Source: Pempheris klunzingeri
Taxonomy: Eukaryota; Chordata; Actinopteri; Acropomatiformes; Pempheridae
DNA length: 64,000 nucleotides
Direction of reading: 5' to 3'
Assembly: GCF_042242105.1 (NCBI RefSeq)
Contig: NC_092016.1
Coordinates: 12,352,501 to 12,416,500, forward strand
Below the pieces are notes generated by a model. It was not told where the DNA came from, did no database searches, and worked only from the letters and a program-made list of their open reading frames with translations. The position numbers and the translations under genes were made by a program. Below, piece by piece: positions 55,001 to 64,000 of this stretch. The number at the start of each line of letters is the position of its first letter. The stretch's first letter is position 1.

Positions 55001-57010
55001 ATGAACTCCTCCCACTATTACAAAAACAGCAACATACAGCATCATAGCCTGTCACTGTGACCCGTACCATTTCATGTGGTGGCAGCAGGACTTACAGAGT
55101 AAAGATTGGGTATCTTCTGCTGGGGTTGTCCGCTGTACTGCACTATGGCTTTCAAATCGGGCAGCCTGTGACGAATCTATAGTATCAAGAGTTACAAATT
55201 TACCACAGCATGTTTTGCATGTTGGTAAAGACCTTTATATATTTAAATAAGTACCTGCAGGATTTTATCCAATTGCTTTTGGTTTTCCACCACAATAATG
55301 TTGGCTTTGGACTCAAGAGCCACATAGTGACAAGCCTCTGGTGAGTTTGTGGCATAAATTCCTGTCATTATCCCCCTGTATGAAGGATTAGGGTCATTAT
55401 TACCACAGGAGAAAGAAACAAGTTAGTGAATGTGTCATTGCAGCAGGAGCATGTGACAAACAAAAGAAACGATAACTTCACAATAAGAACTATACGTTGT
55501 ATTTGGGTATCTACACAGGTAGAGGCTTTTTGAGGTCAGTGCTTGGTGTAATGCAGGTCTGGTTGTTGTTACTGTGTATTTCTCACCCGGCCATGATGGC
55601 ACCAACTCCAGAGAAGAACCACTCTGCTGAATTGAATCCTAGTATTGCCACTCCATGGAATCGCTCTAAACCAAGCTGCACACATTAACAAACTTTTTTG
55701 TCTTTACATTTTTACAAATCTCACCATTGATAGTACGCAATATTTGGCAGTTAGTATATGCACTTCAGACAATAAGTTCTCTTTTTTGTATAAAATACCT
55801 TTATAAAGCTCTTGGCTGCTCTCCGGCAGAATTGATAATACTCTAAGAAAGTTATTTTTTCCCATTTGTTGTTCTTCTTGCTGGCGAGTGCATACATGTT
55901 GCCATATTTTTCAACTGAGGCTTTGAACATTTGGTGAACTGTGATAGGTTCCTCTGGACATCCTTCGTCTATCCTCAGTCTTACTGAGCCTTTAGTGTCA
56001 GTGGTCCAAAGAGAATGAGCTGGAGCAAGAGACGTGCCAGCAAACTCCTCTTGTATGTTCTTCTTTCCTGGAATGAGGGCAAAAGCAAATCTGAAAAACA
56101 AACCTAGTCCTTCCCACAGATGAATGAAAGCGGTATGTGTTATTCAGTATTATTCAGAACCAGCAGTGTCTGCTGATGAAGGACTTCTACCATGACACCA
56201 GCACCACAGTGGATCCTCTCATTCAGCAGACCAGTGTGCACATAACTCACCTATAGAGGAATGCTCTTCCCTCTCTGTCTGCTCGTGTGCCATAGACTCC
56301 TGAGCACTGCAACACACAGAGGAAACATGGGCTCCTAACAGCTCATATACACTCCACCTCACTTTGTGGCAAAGGTTTGGACTGTTGTTTTCATTTCATC
56401 ACATGGGTCTAATTTTCAGCTGCATTGTTTATCCAACACAATGTCAGGCGTTTGGCACGGCTGAAGCCCTATGGCTTTGTTTGACTGAGCATATTCAATG
56501 AAAGCTGAAAAGACTGCTCTCTCACACATTAAAACTATTATTTTGATGTGTAGTATGTTTTATTTAACCAAAGAATTTAAAGTAAAGGTTGCCAACCTTC
56601 TTCCCACATATTCTGTAAACTGCCAAATGAGACGACATTGACTTTCAGCTTCCATTCCTTATGTATATTCATAGAGTGTGGGAGAGGGCCATTTTAATAC
56701 AAAGTGGACAGGAACAGCCATTGAACAACTTGGGTTAAAATGTTCGATACAGACAATGGGATTTGCATGCTAAGAGGTGAATCGGGTTCATTTAACCGTA
56801 ATCGAAAAGTATTGTAACTTTCCCCCACAGCTTAATTAAAAAACATACAGATGAACTTGAAAGAATATTTGGTGTAGTTTAATGTGACTATAGTATCTGC
56901 TCTCCCTCCTCCGTAAAGAAAGAAAAAAAATGGGGGGAAAAAAAGTAATTTTAGGTTGCTTACTTGGTCTGAAGTTGATCATCTTCTTTCTCTTCGTCAG
57001 GGAATTCCAT
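52088..57010 (-). CDS. ACSBG1: Long-chain acyl-CoA synthetase, bubblegum family
   Basis: Activates long-chain fatty acids to acyl-CoA using ATP. Fourteen coding exons, transcript order: 57010-56964, 56306-56251, 56067-55799, 55675-55587, 55375-55255, 55176-55096, 55014-54865, 54722-54546, 54424-54243, 54142-53912, 53818-53601, 52928-52789, 52535-52289, 52164-52088. Phases agree; 694 aa against about 724 in human. The AMP-binding P-loop reads [11 protein letters not shown] (about residue 254), with Ser where many members have Gly. Further motifs: [48 protein letters not shown] and [16 protein letters not shown]. The start ATG follows an acceptor-like TTTTTTTAG at about 57068, so a non-coding first exon lies upstream; the N-terminus is shorter than in human. 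ACSBG1 rather than ACSBG2 rests on synteny with IDH3A and DNAJA4. A LINE remnant sits in intron 11. Confidence 0.92.
52975..53382 (-). mobile_element. Non-LTR retrotransposon (LINE) remnant
   Basis: On the minus strand a broken reverse transcriptase frame shows [20 protein letters not shown] followed by QGSVLG (the GVPQGSVLG motif). A frameshift then leads into [16 protein letters not shown]. Further downstream it ends in 'tataaataaagtttattatt' and an (ATT)n tail at 52977-52992, the 3' end of such elements. It has an internal deletion and stops, so it is dead. It resembles the L2 / Rex1 groups; I cannot decide which. Confidence 0.7.
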
Positions 57011-57789
57011 ACTGTTAGCTGAAGATCTCCTGGTAGTCAGGTTCTGTAGGACCAAGCCTCCGGATTTCCTAAAAAAAAAGACACTTTTCCAAATCTGACG
57101 AATGTGAAACACAGAATTGTCTCTTGCAGGACAAGTGCACCAGCAACTGGTAAAGTAAAACGACTTGAAGTCCAGCAAGCCCTGTGAAATTGTTAATGGT
57201 TGCGAAACAAGTCAGAAAGGCCATGTGTGCGCTCACTCACTCAAGACCATGTCCAGAATTTAAATGAGCTCGATCTTTTCACATGTAAAACAGTTTATTA
57301 TCCTCCCTTAAATCACATACAGAAAGTTAAAACCCAAGTTACAGTAATACTACACGTATGTCACCTTCAACCAAGATTATATCTGATAGGAATTATTATA
57401 AATGCCTAATATTTGAGTTGAGTATTCCAGAGATTGATCACTTAGGTTTAAGTATCACTTAGAAAACCTCAGTTCACTCAAAGCGCTTTGATACTTTTCA
57501 ATCATTTTGGAGTTCTCTTATATTACCCAATCAAGGTAACAACTGCAGCTCATACATTGTGGAGTTATACAATCATCAACTGCAATCATTGGTGTGTAAT
57601 ATTCCTGGCTGTTATGTGACGGTGCAGGACCCTGTGAGCAAGTGGAGGAATACTGAACTTTCTCCTATTCAGTTAGAAGTTAGTGCAGTGTGGGAGAAAC
57701 CTAAGCCCAGGGATCAGTGGCTATTTTCACACTTTATTCCTTCCACCAAGTTATTTCCAGTGCTCTCCTTAAAATCATCTAAGCTGTCA

Positions 57790-57965
57790 TAAAATGTATC
57801 TAAGTCCATTTACTCATGTACTGTACCTACGTAAAGTTTTGAGGTACTTTACCTGAGTATTTCCATTTTATGTTACTATATACTTACACTTAAACTACAC
57901 TATAATTCCTAGGCAAATATTATGCCACTATATTTATTTGATTTATTGACTATATATGTTGCAGG
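57790..57965. repeat. Fish interspersed repeat
   Basis: It contains 'gtccatttactcatgtactg' and 'tactttacctgagtatttcc', phrases I recognise from a repeat that is abundant in teleosts. Non-coding. It abuts the broken Tc1 element. Confidence 0.5.
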
Positions 57966-58029
57966 TATACATTATTCATGTACTTATTCATGTTATTCAT
58001 ATACTATTATTATTATTATTACCATTATA

Positions 58030-58976
58030 AATAAAATTAAAACAAAGATTTCAGAGCAGACTGGTGTTTCAAGATGTGCTGTTCAGGCTCTTTTGAAGAA
58101 GCACAAAGAAACAGGCAACATTAAGGACTGTAGACGCCGTGGTCAGCTAAGAACACTTAGCAGATGAAAGACACATTATTCTTCCTTCCCTTTGAAATGG
58201 GAAGATGTCCAGCAGTGCCATCAGCTCAGAACTAGCAGAAACCAGTGGGACCCAGGTACACCCATCTATTGTCCAGAGAAGTCTGGCCAGAAGTGGTCTT
58301 CATGGAAGAATTGCGGCCAAAAAGCCAAACCTCCGATTTGAAATATTTGGCTTTAGCAGAAGACAGTTTGTTCACTGAAGGGCTGGAGAGCGGTACAATG
58401 AGTGTCTGCAGGCAACAGTGAAGTCTGGGGCTTCATTTCTGCAAATGGAGTTGGAGATTTTGTCAGGATTAATAGTGTCCTCAATGCTGAGAAATACAGG
58501 CAGATACTTCTCCATCATGCAAAACCATCAGGGGGCCGTCTGATTGGCCCCAACTTCATTCTGCAGCAGGACAACGACTCCAAACATACAAGCAATGTCA
58601 TCAGGAACTATCTTCAGCGTTAAGAAGAACAAGGAGTCCTGGAAGTGATGGTGTGGCCCCCACAGAGCGCTGATCTCAACATCATCGAGTCTGTCTGGGA
58701 TCACATGAAGAGACAGAAGGATCAGAGGCAGCCGACATCCACAGAAGATCTGTGGTTAGTTGTCCAACATGTTTGGAACAACCGACCTTCTGAGTTCCTG
58801 CAAGAACTGTGTGCAAGTGTACCGAGAACAACTGATGCTGGTTTGAAGGCAAAGGGTGGTCACACCAAATACTGGTTTTACATTTTTCTTCTGTAGACAT
58901 TTATATTTTATATTTTCACAAGTATTCTTACTTTGCAGCATTTCCTCATACCAGCCTAAAACCTTTGCACAGTTAT
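58030..58976 (+). pseudogene. Broken Tc1-like transposase / transposon
   Basis: Plus-strand pieces in shifting frames match a fish Tc1-family transposase. First comes a helix-turn-helix part (SRCAVQALLKKHKETGNI), then a segment with SSSAISSELAETSGT interrupted by stops. After a deletion that removes the region of the first catalytic Asp come FILQQDNDSKH (second Asp) and SADLNIIESVWDHMK (the Glu), with the frame ending at 58896. The N-terminus is also missing. The 3' terminus (about 58956..58976, 'cctaaaacctttgcacag') looks like a Tc1 inverted repeat end; I could not place the 5' end. It is inactive. It ends only about 150 bp before the DNAJA4 promoter motifs. Confidence 0.85.
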
Positions 58977-59065
58977 ATTGGGCTGATCTGTCAGACTCCA
59001 ACACCCCTTCCCTCCCCCAGTCCTCTTTCCTTATACAGCCCACATGCTCACATGCTCTCTGGTCT

Positions 59066-59156
59066 TTTCTAGACTCAGTCCCAGCCTACGGTACATCCGG
59101 TCCCTCTGCTGCTCAGACCTCTCCAGAAAGTTCTCCACCGTGCAGAGACTATAAAG
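59066..59156 (+). promoter_or_regulatory. DNAJA4 core promoter: heat-shock-element-like motifs and TATA box
   Basis: A near-palindromic TTCTAGAC lies at about 59068-59075 and a clean AGAAAGTTCT (GAAnnTTC) at 59125-59134. TATAAAG follows at 59150-59156. A start about 30 nt further on and the donor GGTCA|GTAAGT at 59225/59226 would define a short non-coding exon joined to the acceptor TTGTAG at 59594, just before the start codon. HSF binding to GAAnnTTC units is established for Hsp40 genes; its activity here is inferred. Confidence 0.5.
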
Positions 59157-59603
59157 CCGGCCATCTTCCCCCTCCAGCCTCAGAGTAAGTCGAGCGAAAG
59201 CTGGGACTCCATCATCACCTGGTCAGTAAGTACACAGTACATAATGTGACATGAGAGAATGTGCAGCTCTTAGACGCTTAACAGTGTTATTCAGGCTCAA
59301 CGTGATAAGAGCTACCGTGGCACATGCTTGACATGAATTGCCATTGAAGCACACGTGTAGCTGTGATAACGTTTCCTCGCGGTTTATGTATTATTATTTT
59401 AATGTGTTTACGCTTACGTCAGTGGGCTAGCATGGAGTTTCAGGCAGCTAATGTTAGCTAATGTTAATTCTACATCCTTGGCATGTGGCTGCTTCGCTGC
59501 CCGCAGCACAGGCTCCTCTCATTAGTCACAGTTTTATGTAACAATGCTCATGTTTTTGTTTTTTTTTTTCCCCCCCTGGTTTATGTTGTTGTAGGTCGTC
59601 ACC

Positions 59604-62600
59604 ATGGTTCACGAAACCGGTTTCTACGATCTCCTGGGTGTCGAGCCCAAATCCTCAGCAGAGGAAATCAAGAAAGCCTACAGAAAGCTGGCTCTGAAAT
59701 ATCACCCCGACAAGAACCCCAGTGAAGGAGAGAGGGTGAGTTATGCTCATGGGTGGTGGTGGTGGAGACCTTTAGGGTGCCCCTGTGGCCCGTTATGGAC
59801 TGGGCTCTTTCTAATTATAAACTGCACACATGGTTGAATTGACAGAGGAACTTTCTGGAAAGATCTAGTAGCTTCTCAGTATAGACACCTCCTGACACTG
59901 TGGTGAAATACCTCAGGCTACAATGTTGGGAGGCCGTGGAATTAATGTTTAAAATACATTTAAATGTGTAGACTGTTTCTTAATATTAAACCCTCATGTA
60001 ACCAACCTACATTTTCTCAACTAACTCTCACATATCATTGAAATTCTTCACCAATTTTTCAATCAGTTTGTTCCTAATGACTTGGTGTTATCGTTTTTTT
60101 TAGTAAATGGAACTAATTGTTGAGTTCATGTTTGACACAGGTCCTTATTTAAAGTAGCACACACTAATCAATGAGGGAAGGTGCATTCTGAAGGAGACAG
60201 ACACACAGATGCAGCAGACAATGCAGCAGATTTCCTGATTTCCTAAAGTCCAGATGACATTAATTACATGAATAATAATCAACATAAGTAATTGTGTTTT
60301 GAGAGGTTTGCTGTGATGGTCGCTTCACAGTAGTTAATTCTTTGGGTTAAATATTTTGGTGGGATGGTTTACACATTACATATGCTAGACGTGCACATAT
60401 AGTGTCATTATCATAAAATATGCTGATAATGTACATCAAGTAATCAAATAGTAATGATGTAGACTATAAGTCAGGAAACATGAAACCACAATTGTTATTG
60501 ATAAAAAGCTTTAAATGCAATCTTGTTTTCAAAAGTGCCTGCATGGTTTTTGTTTTACTTCCCACAGTTCAAGCTTATATCGCAAGCATATGAGGTGCTG
60601 TCAAATCCAGAGAAGAGATCGTTGTATGACCAAGGAGGAGAACAAGCGATAAAAGAGGGAGGCATGAGTGGAGGGTCCTCCCCAATGGACATTTTCAACA
60701 TGTTCTTTGGTGGTGGAGGAAGGATGCAGAGAGAGAGAAGAGGTAAGACATTTTATTAGTCTCATTTGTACTAAAGCAACAGGCTGTTTAAACTGATATA
60801 TTTAAATATCTATAGCTTATATAACTAAAAAAATATGTGTTATTTCTTGTAGGGAAGAATGTCGTCCATCAGCTCTCTGTTACACTGGAGGAGATGTACA
60901 AAGGCTCCACCAGGAAGCTTGCACTTCAGAAGAATGTCATTTGTGAAAAATGTGAAGGTACATCACACTGTGTTGTTGTTGTTGTTTTTAAAATCCCACA
61001 TACATAAAAAATATTGAAATTAAAATGACATCCTGTTTATTACAGGTTATGGTGGTAAGAAGGGCGCCTTGGAGAAATGCTCAAATTGCAAAGGAAAAGG
61101 AGTACAAATCAAAGTGCAACAGATTGGGCCAGGCATGATTCAGCAGATCCAAAGCATGTGCTCTGAATGCCAGGGACAGGGTGAGAAATTTAACTCAAAG
61201 GACCGCTGCAAGAGCTGCAATGGACAGAAAGTAGAACGCAAAAAGAAAATTATTGAAATTCATATTGACAAAGGTACGTTTTTGTTTTCTTTCCCCCACA
61301 TGATACTTGTTTTTTTTTTTAATTGTAGTAAATACCACAGACTAAACTGAAGATGAATGTGTTTTGCAGGTATGAAAGACAGTCAGAAAATTTCATTCCA
61401 CGGAGAAGGCGACCAGGAACCTGGACTGGAGCCTGGGGATGTAGTCATTGTGCTGGATCAAAAGGATCACCCCGTTTTCCAGAGACAGGAAGATAATTTG
61501 ATAATGAAGATGAACATCAAACTTGTTGAGGCCTTATGTGGTTTCAGGAAGACCATTGAAACGTTAGACGGCAGAACGATCGTCATCAACTCACAGCCAG
61601 GTAGTGATTGAGATCACCAGAGGGGTGTTCTACGAAGCAAGATTAGTGGGTTAGTTAGGGAGGTTTGAACCTCAATAAGGGTTTTCAATGACACAGACGT
61701 GACTATCTTTAACCTGGCTGGATCACTGTGCCAACTTTGGCTGCAAATTTAACCTGTGGAGTTATGGAAGTGAAAACTGTATGCAGTACATTCTCAAGAA
61801 AAAATGACATGCATTCAGTTGGTGATGCAGAAAATCTGTAAATATCACACACTAGTCATATACTACTATACTATACTGCAGACCTGTGAGTCAGGTTTCT
61901 ATGCTTGATCATGATCTGCTGCAAAGTCCATGGAACACTGCTGGTATTGCAGCTAATAGAAGCAGATTAGAAGACTGATCAATCGATATTAATCGTAGAT
62001 GACATCCAAACAGCCAAATTAATTTCACTTAGATTTGGCAAAAAATTAAAGTAATTTTCATGTATCCTTCATTACGCGACACTGTCAGACCGTAATGCAC
62101 CTCCTACAGAGTACAACATTTAAATCTGTTGTATCAAGTTAGAAGTTAAAGTGCTCTGAATGTGCAGCTGCAACATCAGGTCCACGTTGGTCCATTAAAT
62201 AAAGCCCGAGTTAACTGAGACACTTGATCATCACCATTGTCAGACCTGTTAACTCCGATGGCAAGTTCAGGTTTTTTCGAGCCAGCTCACACAAAGAAAG
62301 CTTGGCTGTGTAGAACTTGCTTCGCAGTACACCCCTGCTAGGCACCTGCACTGACTTGTTCTGGTTATTGTGGTTGACAATATTTGTAATGAAAATTTCA
62401 CGAGCATCTGTCTTTTTATCAACAGGTGAAGTAATCAAACAGGGGGACCTCAAATGTGTCGAAAACGAGGGCATGCCAATTTACAGGGATCCCTGTGAGA
62501 GGGGACAGCTTTTCATTCAGTTTGAGGTAAAGATTTCACGAGAGTGACACAACTTTGGATTAAAATGCTTTTATCGGATTCTTGCATTTCATTTTTTTAA

Positions 62601-62828
62601 TTTCTCCCGCAGGTGGAATTCCCAGATAAACACTGGCTCCCAGAGCATCTCATGTTCCAGCTGGAAAGGCTGCTTCCTCCCAGGGAGGACGTCATGATTT
62701 CTGATGACGTGGAAGAGGTGGAACTGTGCGAGGTGGATGTGCAGAGACAAGAGAGGAACTACAGCAGGGAAGTTTATGAGGAAGATGACGAGAGTCCCAG
62801 AGGCGGAGTGCAATGCCAGACACAGTGA
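59604..62828 (+). CDS. DNAJA4: DnaJ/Hsp40 homolog subfamily A member 4
   Basis: Type I J-domain co-chaperone of Hsp70. Seven coding exons: 59604-59735, 60568-60742, 60853-60957, 61046-61273, 61370-61600, 62426-62526, 62613-62828. Phases agree; 395 aa against 397 in human. J-domain residues 1-70 with HPD at 34-36; a short Gly/Phe-rich linker ([10 protein letters not shown]); four cysteine pairs of the zinc-finger domain ([32 protein letters not shown]); C-terminal substrate-binding domains ([22 protein letters not shown]-type region). It ends CQTQ, a CaaX box that predicts farnesylation. The last zinc-finger motif is degenerate at its final Gly, as in relatives. DNAJA4 rather than DNAJA1 is supported by synteny with ACSBG1. 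The start is the first ATG after the acceptor and is a good Kozak match (CACCATGG). Intron 5 holds a TIR element. Confidence 0.93.
61621..62336. mobile_element. 716-bp TIR element (MITE) in DNAJA4 intron 5
   Basis: The left end AGGGGTGTTCTACGAAGCAA and the right end, reverse-complemented, AGGGGTGTACTGCGAAGCAA agree at 18 of 20 positions (19 of 21 counting the next G). There is no transposase and no clear target duplication, so the superfamily is undetermined. Such ends recur in fish non-autonomous DNA elements. Confidence 0.7.
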
Positions 62829-63209
62829 TCGTAGTCATTGAAAGTACTGTTGTAGTGCGCTTGGGGTTTTGTGGTGTTTTTTGTTGTTGTTTTTGTTTGT
62901 TTTTTTGAAGGACATACCTTCAAAATACTGTTTTCACAAAGTAATGCAAAGTTTAAAGCTGTTGTCAATTCCATCTTTAGTGTGAGTGGCGCACTCATTT
63001 CACATTTTATTTGTGCTCTCCAAGTTATCAAAAACTGTATTTTGGTGTTACTGTCCTATATCTTATCTATTTAAGAAGCATGTCTTTTATATGTATATCT
63101 TTCCTAAGAAATCTATGGCACAAATGTTTTCTTTTCATTCAGAAAGGACTGCGTGTATGCTTTCTGTGAAGGTAATTTCGGTCATGACAAACATTTTTGA
63201 TTACTTCTC

Positions 63210-63215
63210 ATTAAA
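63210..63215 (+). terminator. Candidate DNAJA4 polyadenylation signal
   Basis: ATTAAA followed by an A run, about 380 nt after the DNAJA4 stop. Confidence 0.45.
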
Positions 63216-63256
63216 AAAAAAAATCCCATAATACTTCAACTTTATTAACAGCTGTC

Positions 63257-63262
63257 TTTATT
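63257..63262 (-). terminator. Candidate RPS27L polyadenylation signal
   Basis: AATAAA on the minus strand, about 175 nt after the RPS27L stop. Another copy lies at 63241-63246. Confidence 0.5.
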
Positions 63263-63434
63263 GGCTTATTAAGATTTCACTTAAAATATCTTGAATGTTA
63301 AAAAATTCTACTAATTTATAAATTGATCATAAAAGTTGAACCTCTGTACAGTGTCATTAGTGAATGCACAGCTACATTGTAATCACTTGAAACAGCATGG
63401 CTTAATTAGACATGATTAAAGGTGCAGTCCCTTT

Positions 63435-64000
63435 TTAGTGTTGCTTTCTCCTGAAGGAGCAACCTGTAAAAAGCAAAAGTGAAAGTCAGACAAGCCTTCT
63501 ACTTACAAATTAGGGATGTGTACAGCTTAAAGTAGTGATACTTTCTGACTAAATGCCATTATTAGCATCACTAGTAATGTAAGTGTTCTGTGGATGTTTT
63601 ACCCTCTGTAAGTCTGGCCTTTCCTCCTTTTGGCTGGCACAACACAGTTGCACATCCCACACAGAGGACCACTGTCTGTGCATGGCTAAACACAGTGGTG
63701 ATCTTGTAGCAGCCTGCAAAAAATACAGTATCTAACTGTGAACAAACAACAGGCCCAACATATAAAGCTATAAATGTACTCAAGGTTAGTTTTCATGCAT
63801 GGCCTGTATGTAATGTGATGAAAAAGAGCAAACAAATGGCTTAAAATACTCTCATCAAGCCTTAAGTGCACCTATATTTGCTCTTCATGCATGTATCACA
63901 TGTCCAGGAGCACTTTAATCTATTTATATACCTGGGCACTTCACGTCCATGAAGTAAGAGTTGGGACTCTGGACAAGTCTTTTCTTCTTGTGTTGTCTTC
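63435..64000 (-). CDS. RPS27L: Ribosomal protein eS27 (S27/S27-like), 3' part
   Basis: Small-subunit zinc-finger ribosomal protein. Exons in transcript order: up to 63932 (running in from beyond the right edge), 63713-63603, 63463-63435; phases agree. The sequence reads [20 protein letters not shown], then [20 protein letters not shown], then GCSFRRKQH and stop, with the four zinc cysteines in CPGC and CVGC. The N-terminal roughly 15 residues lie outside the window. RPS27 and RPS27L differ by only a few residues near the missing N-terminus. RPS27L is preferred because it shares the 15q22 region with DAPK2, but RPS27 cannot be excluded. Confidence 0.85.

Larger units (their letters stand above)
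57011..59603. other. Head-to-head region, ACSBG1 / DNAJA4
   Basis: It contains the probable ACSBG1 non-coding upstream sequence, an interspersed repeat at 57790..57965, a broken Tc1 transposon to about 58976, and then the DNAJA4 promoter and 5' UTR exon (about 59060..59225). No other coding exon was seen. Confidence 0.6.
62829..63434. other. Tail-to-tail region, DNAJA4 / RPS27L
   Basis: A 606-bp stretch that carries both 3' UTRs, with convergent polyadenylation signals about 50 bp apart. Confidence 0.6.

Overview
This window is nuclear DNA from a bony (teleost) fish. The genes are split into many exons with GT-AG junctions, the intervening sequence is AT-rich with long (CA)n/(GT)n tracts, and the repeats are families typical of fish genomes. 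Every gene model below was built by hand, joining exons so that reading phase is kept across each junction. Gene names come from protein similarity that I recognise plus gene order.
Layout, left to right: DAPK2 (-, 466..10157; the 3' end lies beyond the left edge); TBC1D2B (-, 13599..24759, 13 coding exons); SH2D7 (+, 28429..31046, 6 exons); CIB2 (-, 35131..40937, 6 exons); LRRC61 (+, 42423..45480, 9 exons); IDH3A (+, 47142..51087, 11 core exons plus one probable cassette exon); ACSBG1 (-, 52088..57010, 14 exons); DNAJA4 (+, 59604..62828, 7 exons); RPS27L/RPS27 (-, 63435 to beyond the right edge). TBC1D2B-SH2D7-CIB2-IDH3A-ACSBG1-DNAJA4 matches the order on human 15q25. DAPK2 and RPS27L are on human 15q22, and LRRC61 is, as I recall, on human chromosome 7. 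The block is therefore a 15q-like syntenic segment with LRRC61 inserted in it.
The genes do not form one pathway. They are a Ca2+/calmodulin-regulated death kinase, a Rab-GAP, an SH2 adaptor, a Ca2+-binding hair-cell protein, a leucine-rich-repeat protein, a TCA-cycle subunit, a fatty acyl-CoA ligase, an Hsp40 co-chaperone and a ribosomal protein. Head-to-head pairs (TBC1D2B/SH2D7, CIB2/LRRC61, ACSBG1/DNAJA4) and tail-to-tail pairs (SH2D7/CIB2, IDH3A/ACSBG1, DNAJA4/RPS27L) alternate.
Mobile DNA seen: a piggyBac-type MITE nested in an older fish repeat (7434..7805), a hAT-like MITE (18519..18785), a Tc1/mariner-type MITE (32650..32885), a PIF/Harbinger remnant (44416..44810), a non-LTR retrotransposon remnant (about 52975..53382), a broken Tc1 transposon (about 58030..58976) and a 716-bp TIR element (61621..62336).
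I found no undescribed multi-gene system. The most informative unusual points are an in-frame 66-nt extra exon in the IDH3A targeting peptide, unexplained splice-bounded open blocks upstream of SH2D7, a TBC1D2B exon bracketed by complementary (UG)n and (CA)n tracts, a GC-AG intron in TBC1D2B, and a heat-shock-element/TATA promoter at DNAJA4 next to a dead Tc1 copy.
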